Shown in pieces: positions 1 through 9,656 of a DNA stretch of 64,000 bases. Source of the DNA: Clostridiales bacterium. GTDB lineage: Bacteria; Bacillota; Clostridia; Tissierellales; GPF-1. The notes beneath the pieces were generated by a model that did not search any database, was not told where the DNA came from, and saw nothing but the letters and a program-made list of their open reading frames with translations. Location of the stretch: contig JABXKS010000012.1 of NCBI GenBank assembly GCA_013619125.1, positions 1-64,000 of the forward strand, written 5' to 3'. Every line of letters starts with the position of its first letter. Position 1 is the first letter of the stretch. Both the position numbers and the translations under genes were made by a program.

Positions 1-1
1 G

Positions 2-1564
2 CTTTGGATGGTTGGGGCAGTTATTGGATTCCCCATTTCCGCTTTGCGCGCGCTGGCGTTGATGAGTTTTATATTTGGCGTAGAACTGACACGGCTGCGG
101 GTGGATCGAATCAATCTTTTGTTTGCCGCGGTCTTCGTTCTTCTTTTGGTCGAACCCTTTTCGATCTATTCGTTGGGTTTCCAGCTTTCTGTTGCGGCTA
201 CTTTTTCTCTGTTGGCTTTTCCACGTTGGCTGCAAGCCATTTGTTTTCCACGCACGCCGACGATTGGAAGTTGGCTTGCGCCGATATTGGCGGTGCAGGT
301 TGGCGTGCTTCCTTTGTTGATGCGAGGATTTGGAGAAATGTCTCTCTTTGTTTTCTTTGGGAATTTATTGTTGGCTCCTCTTTTTGTGGGGGTTCTGGGC
401 ATCTTATTTCTTTGGGCTGTGTCGACGCTTCTGATTTCTGGGGCGTGGCTGGCGCCCTTGGCAGTTTGGCTGATCCACAGTTGGCTTGCGATTGTTGATT
501 TTTGCGCCGCTTCTTTTATGACTCTGATCCCTGTGGCTAAGCTGTCTTGGTGGACGGTGGCGAGTTATTACCTCTTGCTTGGATTCTTTTACGAGGCGTC
601 ATGGGGACGGATAAAAATCTCTTTGATGCAAGGGAGGCGGGTGATTGTTGCCTTGCTATTTGCACTCGTTTTGGGCCTTTTGTATCCGGTTCCTCTTCGG
701 CTCTGGGTATTGGACGTCGGACAGGGCGATGCCATTCTTCTAACAGCCCGGGATCAATCGATTTTGTGGGATGCGGGAGGCAGTCCGTTCTCTGATTGGG
801 AGGTGGGCCGAAATCGAGTAGAGCCAGCCTTGGACGTCTTGGGAATTCGACAGGTCGATTGGGGGATTGTAACACATTTTGATGCGGATCATGTGGAAGG
901 TATGGTAGAATTGGTAAAGGATCATCGGGTGAAGCGCCTCGTGATCGGTCCCCATCAGCCGAATAACCATTGGGTAGACGATCTGCAACTGGCAGATTCA
1001 ACGATTCCCATCATCACTTTGGAAAAAGAGTGGAAGCTGGGACGAGGGAATGCGGTGAGTATCCAATTGGATGCACCTCCTCTTCATAAAAAAGAGAATG
1101 AAAATTCTCTATTGAGTCGAATTCAAATTGGGAAGACACGGATTCTGTTGACAGGGGATATGGAGGCAGTCAATGAAAGGGATTGGCAGCGAAAAATGGA
1201 TCTGCGCGCCGATATCCTCAAGGTTGCTCATCATGGATCAAACACCTCGACGACGAAGGAATTTTTGAATGCAGTAAACCCGGAGATCGGTTTGATTTCC
1301 GTTGGAAAAAATACATATGGGCATCCGGCTCCAGTTGTGTTGCAGCGATTGACTGATCACAACATCGAAATTTATCGAACGGATCAGGCGGGAGCCATTG
1401 AGGTTGTCTTTACGAAAGCTGGATATCGGGTGATCCCGTTTCGACAGCCGAGAGTGCTGTTTTACCAGTGGAGCATGGCGCGTTGGCGCCTGTGGTGCTG
1501 GTGGGGAATTGCGATGCTGATGAGCGTTGGCATAGGAGTATGGAAGACAGAGGAGAAGCTATGA
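2..1564 (+). CDS. comEC: ComEC/Rec2 DNA uptake channel protein, 5' end cut by window
   Basis: C-terminal two thirds of the inner-membrane channel that passes single-stranded DNA into the cytoplasm during transformation. The visible part begins inside the hydrophobic competence domain (several membrane segments up to about residue 230) and ends with a metallo-beta-lactamase-like domain showing DVGQGDAIL, THFDADHVEGM, LLTGD and LKVAHHGSNTS motifs. The reading frame is already open at base 2, so the true start lies upstream of the window. Its stop overlaps the holA start (ATGA), a common arrangement in Firmicutes. The zinc/nuclease-type domain assignment is from family knowledge; whether this organism is competent cannot be told from here. 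Confidence 0.95.
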   Translation, partial: LWMVGAVIGFPISALRALALMSFIFGVELTRLRVDRINLLFAAVFVLLLVEPFSIYSLGFQLSVAATFSLLAFPRWLQAICFPRTPTIGSWLAPILAVQVGVLPLLMRGFGEMSLFVFFGNLLLAPLFVGVLGILFLWAVSTLLISGAWLAPLAVWLIHSWLAIVDFCAASFMTLIPVAKLSWWTVASYYLLLGFFYEASWGRIKISLMQGRRVIVALLFALVLGLLYPVPLRLWVLDVGQGDAILLTARDQSILWDAGGSPFSDWEVGRNRVEPALDVLGIRQVDWGIVTHFDADHVEGMVELVKDHRVKRLVIGPHQPNNHWVDDLQLADSTIPIITLEKEWKLGRGNAVSIQLDAPPLHKKENENSLLSRIQIGKTRILLTGDMEAVNERDWQRKMDLRADILKVAHHGSNTSTTKEFLNAVNPEIGLISVGKNTYGHPAPVVLQRLTDHNIEIYRTDQAGAIEVVFTKAGYRVIPFRQPRVLFYQWSMARWRLWCWWGIAMLMSVGIGVWKTEEKL

Positions 1565-2586
1565 GTTATCAAGTGGTGATGAAACAAATCAAAGCGGGAA
1601 ATCCACTGCCGGTTATGATATTTTACGGAGAAGAACGCTTTTTAATGAATTGGTCGGTGGAACAATTGGAAACGGCTATTATTGGAAAAGAGCATTTGGA
1701 ATTTAATCGCATTCGATTGGATGGTAAGACTTGCACGGAAGCCGAGATTGTCGGTCAATGTGAAACCTTTTCCTTCTTCGCGCAAAAGAAGATGGTGATC
1801 GTGGAAGATTATGAAGCACTAACAACCAAGGGAAAGGGAAAGTTGGAGAAGCTTGCAGCCTATGTGGCGGCGCCGGCGGAAGAAACCATACTAATTTTTC
1901 TTATTCGGGAAGGAAAGCCTGATGGACGCAAGGCATGTGTGAAAACCATCAAAAAGAATAGCGGCGTTCTCGAGTTTGCAAGAATCGATAGAAGAGCGTT
2001 GATGGGATGGATCACAAAACGGGTTCAGTCGGGGAAATGCCGTATCACCCCAGATGCCATGGAGGCGTTGATCAATATGACGGGGTATTTGGACCGCAAT
2101 AGCGAGTGGACGCTCTATGATATGGAGAATGAAATTAATAAGCTTTTGGATTATGGCGAGCGGAAAAGATGGATCACTCTGGAAGAGGTGGAAGCTGTTG
2201 GAATTCGTGGATTGGAAAATGATGTCTTTCGTATGGTGGATGCCATTACAAGAAATCAACCCAAAGCGGTCTTTCTTTTGGTCCATGATTTATTGGAATG
2301 CGGCGAGGCCGTTGAAAAGATTCTCTATATGATTGCCAGACAATTCCGGTTGCTGGCCTTGGCGAAACTTCATATTGACAAGGGATATGGTCCCTCGGAG
2401 CTAGCCAAACGCATCAAGGTGCAGCCATTTGTGGCGAAGCGCCTTGTGACCCAAGCAACGCCGATTTCTCAGCAGGCACTGGATGCCCATTTGGGTCAGT
2501 GCATTGATGCGGATCAAGCGATCAAAACGGGGCGGGACCGCAACCTAACATTGGAAATGCTTTTGGCACAATTGATGAGCAAATAG
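1561..2586 (+). CDS. holA: DNA polymerase III delta subunit
   Basis: Clamp-loader delta subunit, which opens the sliding clamp during replication. The protein is 341 residues, normal for HolA, and starts MSYQVVMKQIKAG with the typical early motif VMIFYGEERFLMNW. The start at 1561 was chosen because AGAGGAG sits 5-6 bases upstream and because the ATG overlaps the comEC stop as ATGA, indicating translational coupling; an upstream in-frame ATG at 1468 lies inside comEC and lacks such a site. A hairpin follows the stop codon, separating it from the convergent rpsT. Confidence 0.95.
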   Translation: MSYQVVMKQIKAGNPLPVMIFYGEERFLMNWSVEQLETAIIGKEHLEFNRIRLDGKTCTEAEIVGQCETFSFFAQKKMVIVEDYEALTTKGKGKLEKLAAYVAAPAEETILIFLIREGKPDGRKACVKTIKKNSGVLEFARIDRRALMGWITKRVQSGKCRITPDAMEALINMTGYLDRNSEWTLYDMENEINKLLDYGERKRWITLEEVEAVGIRGLENDVFRMVDAITRNQPKAVFLLVHDLLECGEAVEKILYMIARQFRLLALAKLHIDKGYGPSELAKRIKVQPFVAKRLVTQATPISQQALDAHLGQCIDADQAIKTGRDRNLTLEMLLAQLMSK

Positions 2587-2589
2587 GCA

Positions 2590-2624
2590 ATAAAAAAAAG
2601 CTTCCATATAGGAAGCTTCTTTGC
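2590..2624. terminator. Bidirectional terminator between holA and rpsT
   Basis: Inverted repeat AGCTTCC / GGAAGCT with a short ATATA loop, preceded by a run of A and followed by CTTCTTT. It lies between convergent genes and can serve both; the long A run gives the better U tract on the minus strand, for rpsT. Confidence 0.75.
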
Positions 2625-2634
2625 GCATCAAAAT

Positions 2635-2898
2635 CTATGATAACGTGTTTAGTCTTCGGTGAAGTCGACCGACTTTTCGAGATGTGGTTTCTTTTTTGAA
2701 TGTACCTTTAGAAGTAGCTTTGTCCATTGTTGATTCAACGTCACGCAACAATGCTTTTGCTTCTTCGATATTTTCAGCTTCTAAAGCCAACTCGAATTTT
2801 TTGATCAGCCCTTTAACTTCAGTTTTTCGGCTACGGTTTAACGCAGTTTTTGTTTGCGTTACCAGAACACGTTTTTTTGCAGATTTGATATTTGCCAT
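2635..2898 (-). CDS. rpsT: 30S ribosomal protein S20
   Basis: Small basic primary-binding protein of the 30S subunit, 87 residues, starting MANIKSAKKRVL as S20 proteins do and rich in Lys/Arg. A strong GGGAGGTG ribosome binding site precedes the ATG. The gene is transcribed alone, divergently from lepA, as in many Firmicutes. Confidence 0.97.
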   Translation of the reverse strand: MANIKSAKKRVLVTQTKTALNRSRKTEVKGLIKKFELALEAENIEEAKALLRDVESTMDKATSKGTFKKETTSRKVGRLHRRLNTLS

Positions 2899-2933
2899 GG
2901 ATTTTCACCTCCCTGATTAAAACAACACTCGTA

Positions 2934-2962
2934 ATTATACTATGAAGTAGTAGAAAAAGCAA
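2934..2962 (-). promoter_or_regulatory. Sigma-A promoter of rpsT
   Basis: On the minus strand TTGCTT (2962-2957) and a perfect TATAAT (2939-2934) are separated by 17 bases. It overlaps the region of the divergent lepA promoter. Confidence 0.7.
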
Positions 2963-2979
2963 GCGGTCAGTGGTATAAT
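2951..2979 (+). promoter_or_regulatory. Extended -10 promoter of lepA
   Basis: TATAAT at 2974-2979 is preceded by TG plus one base (TGGTATAAT, an extended -10). The -35 position (TAGAAA, 2951-2956) is weak but spaced 17 bases. Confidence 0.65.
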
Positions 2980-3026
2980 TTAGTGGTGCCATTTTAGAAA
3001 GAAATAGGAGCTCGATGGAGGAATAA

Positions 3027-4838
3027 ATGAATCGACAGCAACATATAAGAAACTTTTCGATTATCGCGCATATCGACCACGGGAAGTCCACCCTGGCGGA
3101 TCGCTTAATAGAAGAAACGGGTATGCTTGCCCAACGGGAAATGCAAAATCAAATTTTAGATAGCATGGATTTAGAGCGGGAGCGTGGTATCACCATTAAA
3201 TTGAACGCTACCCGTCTTGTGTATATGGCTGATGACGGGGACGAATATGTATTGAACTTAATCGATACTCCAGGCCACGTGGATTTCCATTATGAGGTAT
3301 CTCGATCCCTGGCTGCCTGTGAAGGCGCACTTTTGGTGGTGGATGCTGCTCAGGGAATTGAAGCCCAAACCTTGGCCAATGTCTATTTGGCTTTGGAACA
3401 AGATCTGGAAATTGTACCGGTGATCAACAAGATCGATCTACCTAGTGCAAGGCCGGAAGAGGTCAAGCATGAAATTGAAGACGTCATTGGCATAGACTGC
3501 GAGGATGCGCCATTGGTTTCAGCCAAGTCGGGATTAAATATCAGAGCTGTATTGGAGTCTTTGGTTAAAAATGTCCCAGCACCTACGGGAGATGAAGAGG
3601 CGCCATTGAAAGCCTTGATCTTTGATTCCTATTACGACAGCTACAAGGGTGTGGTAGTGGATATTCGTGTGATGGACGGGGCTGTGAAACGGGGCGATAA
3701 AATCCTGATGATGTCAACCAATACCGAATTGGAAGTGACTGAAGTCGGGGTGTTTATCCCGAGTATGATGCCGATTGACGAATTGCAGGCTGGCGATGTC
3801 GGGTATTTGGCTGCGAGCATCAAAGATGTTCGTTCGGCGCAAGTTGGCGACACAATTACCGAGGCTGCTCGTCCGACGACAGAGGCTTTGCCGGGCTATA
3901 AAAAAGCAACATCCATGGTATTCTGCGGAATCTATCCGGCAGAGGGTGAGGATTACAACAATGTACGCGACGCTTTAGAGAAATTGCAGGTCAACGATGC
4001 TGCGCTGTCCTTTGAGCCTGAAACATCGGTTGCCTTGGGATTTGGATTCCGATGTGGATTTTTGGGTCTTTTACATCTGGAGATTATTCAGGAACGTTTG
4101 GAGCGTGAGTTCGACTTGAATCTCGTGACGACGGCGCCGAGTGTTATTTACCGGATTACGCTGACTTCAGGCGATGTGGTTGAGATTCAAAACCCAACCA
4201 ATTTTCCTGAGACAACCTTGATTGAAACCATGGAAGAACCCATTGTGGAAGTAAATATCATGTCGCCATCCGATTATGTCGGGCAGATTATGGACTTGTG
4301 TCAGACCAGGCGCGCTGTTTTTAAGAATATGGAGTATTTGGAAGAGACCCGCGTGATGATCCATTATGATATGCCATTGAATGAAGTGATTTACGATTTC
4401 TTCGATGCATTGAAATCTCGAACCAAGGGCTACGCGTCCATGGACTATGAGATGAAGGGTTATCAGGTATCGAAATTAGTGAGGTTGGATATGCTGATCA
4501 ATGGGGAATTGGTGGATGCCTTTTCCATTATTGTTCATGAAGAGACGGCCTATCAGCGCGCGCGACAGATCGCGGAGCGCTTGAGAGAAGTGATTCCTCG
4601 CCATCAATTCACGGTGCCGATTCAAGCGACCATCGGTAGCAAGGTGATTGCCCGCGAGACGATTCGCGCCCTGCGCAAGGATGTCTTGGCCAAGTGTTAC
4701 GGCGGTGATATCTCGCGTAAGAAGAAATTATTGTCGAAACAAAAGGAAGGCAAGAAGCGGATGCGCCAGGTTGGATCCGTGTCGGTTCCGCAGGAAGCTT
4801 TCTTGGCGGTATTGAAATTTGATAGCACGAAAAAATAG
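3027..4838 (+). CDS. lepA: Elongation factor 4 (LepA), ribosome GTPase
   Basis: Translational GTPase that acts on stalled or immature ribosomes. Length (603 residues) is normal. The G1 motif AHIDHGKST is at residues 14-22, the G3 region reads DTPGHVDF, and NKIDLP is the G4 motif. EF-G-like domains follow and the LepA-specific C-terminus ends with [22 protein letters not shown] lies six bases before the ATG. A terminator hairpin follows immediately, yet hemW begins only 47 bases later. Confidence 0.97.
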   Translation: MNRQQHIRNFSIIAHIDHGKSTLADRLIEETGMLAQREMQNQILDSMDLERERGITIKLNATRLVYMADDGDEYVLNLIDTPGHVDFHYEVSRSLAACEGALLVVDAAQGIEAQTLANVYLALEQDLEIVPVINKIDLPSARPEEVKHEIEDVIGIDCEDAPLVSAKSGLNIRAVLESLVKNVPAPTGDEEAPLKALIFDSYYDSYKGVVVDIRVMDGAVKRGDKILMMSTNTELEVTEVGVFIPSMMPIDELQAGDVGYLAASIKDVRSAQVGDTITEAARPTTEALPGYKKATSMVFCGIYPAEGEDYNNVRDALEKLQVNDAALSFEPETSVALGFGFRCGFLGLLHLEIIQERLEREFDLNLVTTAPSVIYRITLTSGDVVEIQNPTNFPETTLIETMEEPIVEVNIMSPSDYVGQIMDLCQTRRAVFKNMEYLEETRVMIHYDMPLNEVIYDFFDALKSRTKGYASMDYEMKGYQVSKLVRLDMLINGELVDAFSIIVHEETAYQRARQIAERLREVIPRHQFTVPIQATIGSKVIARETIRALRKDVLAKCYGGDISRKKKLLSKQKEGKKRMRQVGSVSVPQEAFLAVLKFDSTKK

Positions 4839-4842
4839 ACAA

Positions 4843-4866
4843 AAGGTCCGATCTGGGCCTTTTTTC
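4843..4866 (+). terminator. Terminator after lepA
   Basis: Stem AAGGTCC / GGGCCTT (one G-U pair) with loop GATCT, followed by TTTT. Being short, it may allow readthrough into hemW, whose start is 20 bases further. Confidence 0.65.
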
Positions 4867-4885
4867 GACGAAAGAAGGGAACAAA

Positions 4886-6022
4886 ATGATAAAGAAACAG
4901 GGATACGCGATCTATGTTCATATTCCGTTTTGTGTTCGAAAATGTCGATATTGCGATTTTCTTTCTGTGCCCTGGGACGCGGGGAAGGCGGAGGCCTATA
5001 GTAAGGATTTATTGGCGGAAATCAGGCAAGCGGATTGGTCTCGGGTGGATGCGATTGAAAGCGTCTTTATTGGCGGGGGAACCCCGAGCTTGATGCAGCC
5101 CTCGGTCATAGGGGAGATCCTGAATGCCCTTCGCAGTCAAGCACCCTTTTTAGGCGGGTGCGAGATCACCATGGAAGCGAACCCAGGAACGGTGGATCTT
5201 GATCAACTGAAAGCGCTACGGAGATTTGGGATCAATCGGATCAGCTTGGGTGCTCAAAGTTTTCAGCCGGAAATTCTGAAACAGCTGGGGCGGATCCACG
5301 ATGACCTCACCATTGAAAAGACTGCGCGCGATGTGGTTGCGGCGGGATTTCGCAATTGGAATCTCGATCTGATGTTTGATCTGCCCGGTCAGGGAATGGA
5401 GGAAGTGGAGGCAAGCATGCGGCGTGCCATCGCTCTTGAACCGACTCATCTTTCCTTTTATAGTTTAATTGTCGAACCGGGAACGCCCTTCTATAAGGAA
5501 TGGGAGGAAGGGCGACTGCCTATGGCAACCGAAGAGGGGAATCGCGCCCTCTATCATTATGGACGGAGCCTGATGGAAGCGGCGGGATATCGACAATATG
5601 AGATTTCAAACTTTGCCAAACCGGGCATGGCTTGTCATCAGAATTTAGCCTATTGGCGCCGCCGTCCCTATTTGGGATTTGGTTTGGGCGCGGCATCTAT
5701 GGAAATGGAGTCTCGTTATGTCAATCCCCGAGATTTTCAAATCTATCACGACAAGGTAGCGAGTGGCGGCGTGGTGCGCGAGTGGGAAGAAACCATGGGG
5801 AAGCGCGACGCCCTGGCTGAGACGATGATTCTGGGGCTTCGATTGACTCATGGAATTTCCATGGCAGAATTGATTCGAGAATTTGGAGTGGAAGTCGATT
5901 TGATTCGTCCCTTGATTATCGAGCAGCAGCGCCAGGGTTTGTTGATTCCTAGCGAGGAGAGGATTGCCTTGACAAAAGCGGGGATGGATCTGGCCAACCA
6001 GGTAATGATAAATTTTTTGTAA
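4886..6022 (+). CDS. hemW: HemW, radical SAM heme chaperone family
   Basis: Member of the oxygen-independent coproporphyrinogen III oxidase-like family (HemW), now regarded as a heme-transfer chaperone rather than an oxidase. The radical-SAM cluster motif FCVRKCRYCDF is near residue 15 and is followed by IGGGTPSLM and a TIM-barrel core. The length (378 residues) fits HemW, and the long N-terminal extension of true HemN is absent. The gene lies between lepA and the hrcA operon, a standard Firmicutes order. Confidence 0.93.
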   Translation: MIKKQGYAIYVHIPFCVRKCRYCDFLSVPWDAGKAEAYSKDLLAEIRQADWSRVDAIESVFIGGGTPSLMQPSVIGEILNALRSQAPFLGGCEITMEANPGTVDLDQLKALRRFGINRISLGAQSFQPEILKQLGRIHDDLTIEKTARDVVAAGFRNWNLDLMFDLPGQGMEEVEASMRRAIALEPTHLSFYSLIVEPGTPFYKEWEEGRLPMATEEGNRALYHYGRSLMEAAGYRQYEISNFAKPGMACHQNLAYWRRRPYLGFGLGAASMEMESRYVNPRDFQIYHDKVASGGVVREWEETMGKRDALAETMILGLRLTHGISMAELIREFGVEVDLIRPLIIEQQRQGLLIPSEERIALTKAGMDLANQVMINFL

Positions 6023-6028
6023 AGTGTC

Positions 6029-6098
6029 TTGACAAGGATTTTGAATAGTGGTAGTTTTAGTACAGAAGGCATTAGCACTCCTCTCAAGTGAGTGCTAA
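6029..6098 (+). promoter_or_regulatory. Sigma-A promoter and CIRCE operator of the hrcA operon
   Basis: TTGACA (6029-6034) and TAGTTT (6052-6057) are spaced 17 bases. Downstream lies a perfect CIRCE element: TTAGCACTC (6072-6080), a 9-base spacer, and GAGTGCTAA (6090-6098). HrcA binds this operator and represses the operon at normal temperature. It is the only CIRCE copy seen in the window. Confidence 0.95.
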
Positions 6099-6119
6099 CA
6101 ATGGAAAAGGAGGGCTGAG

Positions 6120-7157
6120 ATGAAGAACTATGAACGCAAGTTGATGATCCTTCAAGCGATCATCCATAGTTATATCTCGAACCCGGAACCTGTGGGGTCG
6201 AGAACCATTCAAAAAAAATATGATCTCGGCGTCAGTCCTGCCACCATTCGAAATGAAATGTCTGATCTGGAAGAATTGGGATTTTTAATACAACCCCATA
6301 CCTCCGCAGGACGGATTCCTTCCGATAAAGCCTTTCGGCTCTATGTGGACCGCTTGATGGAATTGCAACAGATTGCCTTTGCGCAGCAGCGAAGCATTCA
6401 CAATTCATTACTCCATGATTTGTCAGAAGTGGAAAAATTGGTGGAAAACAGCGCGAAATTGCTGAGTCAATTGACGGAGTACACCACCTTTGCCATCTCG
6501 CCAAAGATTGAGCAAGACACCCTGAAGCGGATTCGCTTGATTCCTGTGGATAAAACCAAGACTTTGGTCGTCTTAATTACCACATCTGGCATCGTGAAGG
6601 ATTTTATCATCCGCAACGAGTCGGATATCGCGGAAAATCAATTGAATCTGATTTCTGAATTTTTGACGGAAAAGTTGGCAAATACGCCGATCTATCAATT
6701 GGGCTATATCATTGATCATGTATTGATGGAGGAGTTGGAGAATATGAGATTCTCTGCCCGATCCCTATTGCCTATGATCAACAACACCCTTTCGGAGATC
6801 AACGATACAAAGATCTTCGCCAACGGGGTTTTAAATATCTTTAATTTCCCCGAGTATCAGGATTTTGATCGGGCGCAATCATTGGTGAAGTTTATGCAGA
6901 CCAAGAGCAATGTTGCAGACATGCTTTTGAATGCCGGCGAAGACCATGATGTTCGCATCACCATCGGGAGAGAGAATCTCTACGATGTCCTGAGGGAATG
7001 TACCATGATCACAGCAACCTATACACTAAAAGGACAAACGGTTGGGAGATTGGCTCTTGTGGGTCCAACCAATATGGATTATGGGAGCGTGATTCCCTTG
7101 ATTCGATCCGTAGCAAGAGAGGTCAACGAAATTTTGATTGAGTATTATGAAACATAA
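6120..7157 (+). CDS. hrcA: Heat-inducible transcription repressor HrcA
   Basis: Repressor that binds CIRCE and auto-regulates this operon; its activity depends on GroEL in studied species. The protein is 345 residues with an N-terminal winged helix including PVGSRTIQKKYDLGVSPATIRNEM, and the family motif LGFLIQPHTSAGRIPS. AAGGAGGG precedes the ATG. It is the first gene of hrcA-grpE-dnaK-dnaJ and lies 21 bases after its own operator, so autoregulation is visible in the sequence. Confidence 0.97.
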   Translation: MKNYERKLMILQAIIHSYISNPEPVGSRTIQKKYDLGVSPATIRNEMSDLEELGFLIQPHTSAGRIPSDKAFRLYVDRLMELQQIAFAQQRSIHNSLLHDLSEVEKLVENSAKLLSQLTEYTTFAISPKIEQDTLKRIRLIPVDKTKTLVVLITTSGIVKDFIIRNESDIAENQLNLISEFLTEKLANTPIYQLGYIIDHVLMEELENMRFSARSLLPMINNTLSEINDTKIFANGVLNIFNFPEYQDFDRAQSLVKFMQTKSNVADMLLNAGEDHDVRITIGRENLYDVLRECTMITATYTLKGQTVGRLALVGPTNMDYGSVIPLIRSVAREVNEILIEYYET

Positions 7158-7173
7158 GAAAGAGGTGGATGGC

Positions 7174-7755
7174 TTGACAGAAGAGCTGAAGAAGGAAGAA
7201 ACGGTGCAACCAGAGGAAGAAGCAGTGCAACCAGAGGAAGCAATACAGGAAGAGCCGCTGGCGGAGCCGCAAGAAATTGAGGGCGAGGAAGAGGACGAAT
7301 TGAAGACGACGAAAAAGAAATTGGAAGAGATGAATGATCGGTATTTACGCGTTCAAGCGGAATATGCCAATTATCGAAATCGAACAGAGCGCGAGAAATC
7401 AGATATTTACCAGCGAGCTGGCGAGTCGATTATAAAAAACCTCTTAGAAGTCAAAGATAATTTTGAACGTGCCCTTTCATCCGTGACCGAGGATGAGAAG
7501 GAATTGAGTTTTTATCAAGGCATTGAAATGGTTGCCAGTCAATTTAATGAAATCTTGGGCGACAACGGACTAAAAGAAATTGAAGCCTTGGGCAGTCCAT
7601 TTGATCCAAATCAACATCAAGCCGTGATGCAAATGGCGGATGAAGAAGCAGAACCCAATCATGTGATTCAAGTCCTGCAGAAGGGCTATCAATATGGAAC
7701 AAAAGTATTGCGACCCAGCATGGTGGTCGTTTCAAAGCAGAAAGAGGAGGAGTAA
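7174..7755 (+). CDS. grpE: GrpE, nucleotide exchange factor for DnaK
   Basis: Co-chaperone that releases ADP from DnaK. An acidic N-terminal tail with tandem VQPEE repeats is followed by a long coiled coil (RVQAEYANYRNRTEREK) and the C-terminal beta domain ending GYQYGTKVLRPSMVVVS. The start is uncertain: TTG at 7174 has a good GAGGTG site seven bases upstream and was chosen, while ATG at 7147 inside the hrcA end has a poor site and would add nine residues. Confidence 0.93.
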   Translation: MTEELKKEETVQPEEEAVQPEEAIQEEPLAEPQEIEGEEEDELKTTKKKLEEMNDRYLRVQAEYANYRNRTEREKSDIYQRAGESIIKNLLEVKDNFERALSSVTEDEKELSFYQGIEMVASQFNEILGDNGLKEIEALGSPFDPNQHQAVMQMADEEAEPNHVIQVLQKGYQYGTKVLRPSMVVVSKQKEEE

Positions 7756-7758
7756 ATC

Positions 7759-9594
7759 ATGGGAAAAATTATTGGTATTGACTTAGGAACAACAAACTCA
7801 TGCGTATCGGTTATGGAGGGTGGTTCACCAGTTGTCATTCCGAACGCAGAAGGAAATAGAACTACACCATCCATCGTCGCATTTGCAAAAGACGGCGAGC
7901 GTCTCGTTGGCGAAACGGCGAAAAACCAAGCCATTACAAATCCAGACCGCACGATCGCTTCTATCAAGCGTGAGATGGGAACAGATTTTCATGTGAAGAT
8001 TGACGACAAAAACTATTCGCCGCAAGAAATTTCGGCCATGGTTTTGATGAAGATGAAAAAAGACGCAGAAAGTTACTTGGGAGAGCCGGTAACAGAAGCG
8101 GTTATTACGGTTCCTGCATACTTTACAGACAGCCAGCGTCAAGCGACGAAAGACGCGGGACGAATTGCCGGTTTGGTAGTCAAGCGAATTATCAACGAGC
8201 CGACTGCAGCCTCTTTAGCCTATGGAATGGACAAAGAAGACGAGCATCAAACCATTATGGTATTTGACTTGGGCGGCGGTACGTTTGACGTCTCTGTTCT
8301 GGAATTGGGCGACGGTGTATTCGAGGTATTGGCAACGAAGGGTGACAACCATTTGGGTGGCGATGATTTTGATGAAGCGGTGATCAACTACTTGGCGGAT
8401 GAATTCAAAAAAGACAACGGAATTGATCTTCGTGTCGACAAGATGAGCCATCAACGATTGAAAGACGCGGCGGAAAAGGCGAAAAAAGAATTGTCTTCAA
8501 AAATTCAATCAAATATTAATTTGCCGTTTATTACAGCCAATGCATCAGGACCTTTGCATATGAACATCGACTTGTCTCGTGCGAAGTTTAATGAATTGAC
8601 AGCACATTTGGTTGAGCGTACGGTTGGACCAACGAAAAACGCGTTGAAAGACGCTGGTCTTTCAGCAAGCGACATTGATCGTGTGATCTTGGTCGGCGGT
8701 TCTACAAGAACACCGGCTGTACAGGAAGCCGTGAAAAATATTACAGGCAAAGAACCGACAAAAGGGGTTAATCCGGATGAGGTTGTTGCATTGGGTGCTG
8801 CGATTCAAGGCGGCGTATTGAGTGGCGACGTGAAGGATGTTTTGTTGTTGGACGTTACACCATTGTCATTGGGCATCGAGACTTTGGGCGGCGTAAGCAC
8901 AATCTTGATCGAGCGAAACACAACGATTCCTACCAAGAAAAGCCAAGTGTTCTCAACAGCAGCGGACAGCCAAACGGCTGTGGACATTCATGTTGTTCAA
9001 GGCGAGCGAAAATTTGCGACTGACAATGTTACTTTGGGCCGTTTCCAATTGGATGGCATTGCACCGGCACCTCGTGGTGTTCCTCAAATCGAAGTAGCCT
9101 TTGATATTGATGCCAACGGAATTGTCAATGTATCTGCCAAGGACCTGGGAACAGGCAAAGAGCAACATATTACCTTGACAGCATCGTCCAATCTTTCTGA
9201 TGAAGATATCAAGAAGAAGGTACAGGAAGCGGAGCAGTTTTCAAAAGAAGATGAAACAAAAAAAGAAAAGGTTGAAGCACGAAATAATGCGGATGCTTTG
9301 ATCTATCAAACAGATAAAGCCGTTAAGGATTTGGGTGACAAGGTCACGGAAGAAGAGAAAACGGAGATCGAAGAGAAGAAAGAAGAGTTGAAGAAAGCTT
9401 TGGAATCTGATAATGTAGAGGAAATCAAAGCGAAGTCAGAAGCCCTTTCTCAAGCGTTCTACAAGGTGTCGGAGAAGATGTATCAACAAGCGGCGCAAGA
9501 GCAGCAAGCGCAACAAGGTGATGCGGACGCTGGAGCGGCAGGCGGAGATGATGATGTTGTTGACGCGGACTACGAGGTTGTAGACGACGAATAG
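7759..9594 (+). CDS. dnaK: Chaperone DnaK (Hsp70)
   Basis: ATP-driven chaperone. The ATPase domain begins [17 protein letters not shown] and contains [10 protein letters not shown] and [11 protein letters not shown]. The substrate-binding domain includes [16 protein letters not shown], and the tail is rich in Gln/Ala/Asp and ends [15 protein letters not shown]. The length (611 residues) is typical of Gram-positive DnaK. GAGGAG precedes the ATG and only three bases separate it from grpE. A GC-rich hairpin follows before dnaJ. Confidence 0.98.
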   Translation: MGKIIGIDLGTTNSCVSVMEGGSPVVIPNAEGNRTTPSIVAFAKDGERLVGETAKNQAITNPDRTIASIKREMGTDFHVKIDDKNYSPQEISAMVLMKMKKDAESYLGEPVTEAVITVPAYFTDSQRQATKDAGRIAGLVVKRIINEPTAASLAYGMDKEDEHQTIMVFDLGGGTFDVSVLELGDGVFEVLATKGDNHLGGDDFDEAVINYLADEFKKDNGIDLRVDKMSHQRLKDAAEKAKKELSSKIQSNINLPFITANASGPLHMNIDLSRAKFNELTAHLVERTVGPTKNALKDAGLSASDIDRVILVGGSTRTPAVQEAVKNITGKEPTKGVNPDEVVALGAAIQGGVLSGDVKDVLLLDVTPLSLGIETLGGVSTILIERNTTIPTKKSQVFSTAADSQTAVDIHVVQGERKFATDNVTLGRFQLDGIAPAPRGVPQIEVAFDIDANGIVNVSAKDLGTGKEQHITLTASSNLSDEDIKKKVQEAEQFSKEDETKKEKVEARNNADALIYQTDKAVKDLGDKVTEEEKTEIEEKKEELKKALESDNVEEIKAKSEALSQAFYKVSEKMYQQAAQEQQAQQGDADAGAAGGDDDVVDADYEVVDDE

Positions 9595-9607
9595 AAGATA
9601 GATCGAA

Positions 9608-9640
9608 TCCGCCCCTTGGGGGCGGACTTTGATCGTTTTT
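9608..9640 (+). terminator. Intra-operon hairpin between dnaK and dnaJ
   Basis: Stem TCCGCCCC / GGGGCGGA with a three-base loop (9608-9626). The T run (GTTTTT) comes about nine bases later, so it may be a partial terminator or an mRNA processing/stability element setting DnaK above DnaJ. Confidence 0.5.
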
Positions 9641-9656
9641 GGAAAGGGGTAATACT

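Noticed and set aside
537-1001. Antisense open frame within comEC
   Set aside because: Shadow of the real gene; no ribosome site, and comEC motifs on the plus strand are clear.
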